The notes under the pieces: generated by a model
Database searches by the model: none
What the model was told of the DNA's origin: nothing
What the model saw: only the letters and a program-made list of their open reading frames with translations
Shown here: positions 6,424-6,979 of the stretch, piece by piece
Layout of the letters: every line of letters starts with the position of its first letter
Numbering within the stretch: the first letter of the stretch is position 1
DNA from: Candidatus Coatesiibacteriota bacterium
GTDB taxonomy: Bacteria; RBG-13-66-14
NCBI GenBank assembly: GCA_030631385.1
Contig: DAOVLG010000085.1
Span: 1-6,979, forward strand
Length of the DNA stretch: 6,979 nucleotides
Reading direction: 5' to 3'
Program-made: the position numbers and the translations under genes

Positions 6424-6430
6424 ATGGAGG
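6424..6430 (+). promoter_or_regulatory. Ribosome binding site that fixes the aldolase start
   Basis: ATGGAGG contains a strong GGAGG five bases before ATG 6436. An in-frame ATG at 6424 overlaps this site and would add four residues, but it has no Shine-Dalgarno of its own, so 6436 is preferred. Confidence 0.7.
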
Positions 6431-6435
6431 TTGTC

Positions 6436-6979
6436 ATGCCGCTTTTTACGAACGACCGATTGATGCGGGTGGCCTACGCTGAAGGCTTCGCCGTCGGGGC
6501 CTTCAACATCAACAACATGGAGATTCTCCAGGGGATCGTCGAGGCGGCCAAGGCCGAGGACTCCCCGGCGATTATCGCCGTCAGCTCCGGCGCCGCCAAG
6601 TATGCCGGTATCAACTATCTTATCGGTATGGTCAGGATAGCCGCCTTCGAGACCGGTCTCCCCTTCAGCATCCACCTGGACCACGGCGCTGATTTTTCCA
6701 AGTGTGCCCAGGCTATCAACGCCGGCTTCACCAGCATCATGATTGACGCGAGCAAGCTCTCCTTCGAGGAGAACGTGGCCGCCAGCACGCAGGTCGCCGA
6801 GCTGGCCCACGCCTGCGGCTGCTCGTGCGAGGCCGAGCTGGGCCGTCTCCAGGGGATCGAGGAGCACGTCAAGGTCAAAGAAGGCGAGGCGATCCTCACC
6901 GACCCCGACGAGGCGAAGGAGTTCGTGGAACGCACCGGGGTGGATTCACTGGCGGTGGCCATTGGCACCAGCCACGGGG
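6436..6979 (+). CDS. fba: Class II fructose-bisphosphate aldolase, 5' part
   Basis: The first 181 codons of a zinc-dependent aldolase that runs off the right edge; family members are usually about 280-360 residues. It interconverts fructose-1,6-bisphosphate with dihydroxyacetone phosphate and glyceraldehyde-3-phosphate in the cytoplasm. Visible family marks are VGAFNINNME near the N-terminus, HLDHG with catalytic D82 and zinc-binding H83, GFTSIMIDASKLSFEENV, CEAELG (E134), and VAIGTSHG with H180, a second zinc ligand. The third zinc His would lie past the edge. The shape fits the shorter Fba/GatY/KbaY group, so a tagatose-bisphosphate aldolase cannot be fully excluded without the C-terminal half, though fructose-bisphosphate is the usual assignment. 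It has its own promoter candidate and a strong ribosome binding site. With glgC at the other end of the window, it fits central carbohydrate storage and use. Confidence 0.93.
   Translation, partial: MPLFTNDRLMRVAYAEGFAVGAFNINNMEILQGIVEAAKAEDSPAIIAVSSGAAKYAGINYLIGMVRIAAFETGLPFSIHLDHGADFSKCAQAINAGFTSIMIDASKLSFEENVAASTQVAELAHACGCSCEAELGRLQGIEEHVKVKEGEAILTDPDEAKEFVERTGVDSLAVAIGTSHG

Noticed and set aside
6388..6968. Minus-strand open frames over the aldolase
   Set aside because: The + strand encodes unmistakable class II aldolase motifs, so these are antisense shadows.

Overview
This window is bacterial chromosome that is mostly GC-rich, with tightly packed genes all on the + strand. The gene set is glycogen synthesis, cell-wall turnover, a methyltransferase, Nudix hydrolases and glycolysis/gluconeogenesis. 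A membrane-anchored lytic transglycosylase means a peptidoglycan-bearing cell. The phylum cannot be fixed from the sequence. The large transglycosylase with a FlgD-like Ig motif and the tandem Nudix protein would suit an uncultured lineage, but that is an impression, not evidence.

Layout. 1-653: the 3' half of glgC (ADP-glucose pyrophosphorylase). 654-957: a non-coding gap of moderate GC with a weak promoter candidate and two abutting palindromes. 958-3783: a 941-residue membrane-anchored protein with a lytic transglycosylase (SLT/GH23-like) domain and a TTG start. 3776-4603: a class I SAM-dependent methyltransferase whose start overlaps the previous stop by 8 nt; its reading frame is broken twice by compensating single-base shifts. 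4604-4744: an AT-rich leader with a near-consensus sigma70-type promoter, an operator-like palindrome flanked by direct repeats, and a second strong hairpin. 4745-5326: an AT-rich NYN-domain (PIN-like) putative RNase with an inserted four-cysteine zinc ribbon. 5323-6354: a GC-rich protein with two complete Nudix domains, overlapping the NYN stop by ATGA. 6355-6435: a short spacer with an extended -10 promoter candidate. 6436-6979: the first 181 codons of a class II fructose-bisphosphate aldolase.

Three expression units are likely. The transglycosylase and methyltransferase look like one operon (overlap plus an internal Shine-Dalgarno). The NYN and Nudix genes look like a second operon, driven from the promoter at 4624-4652. 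The aldolase has its own start signals.

The most unusual part is the NYN/Nudix pair with its structured leader. The putative nuclease is about 40% GC in a sampled line, against about 75% in a sampled line of its partner, so it looks acquired, yet the two genes are joined at a 4-nt overlap. A joint role in RNA or nucleotide processing is a hypothesis only.
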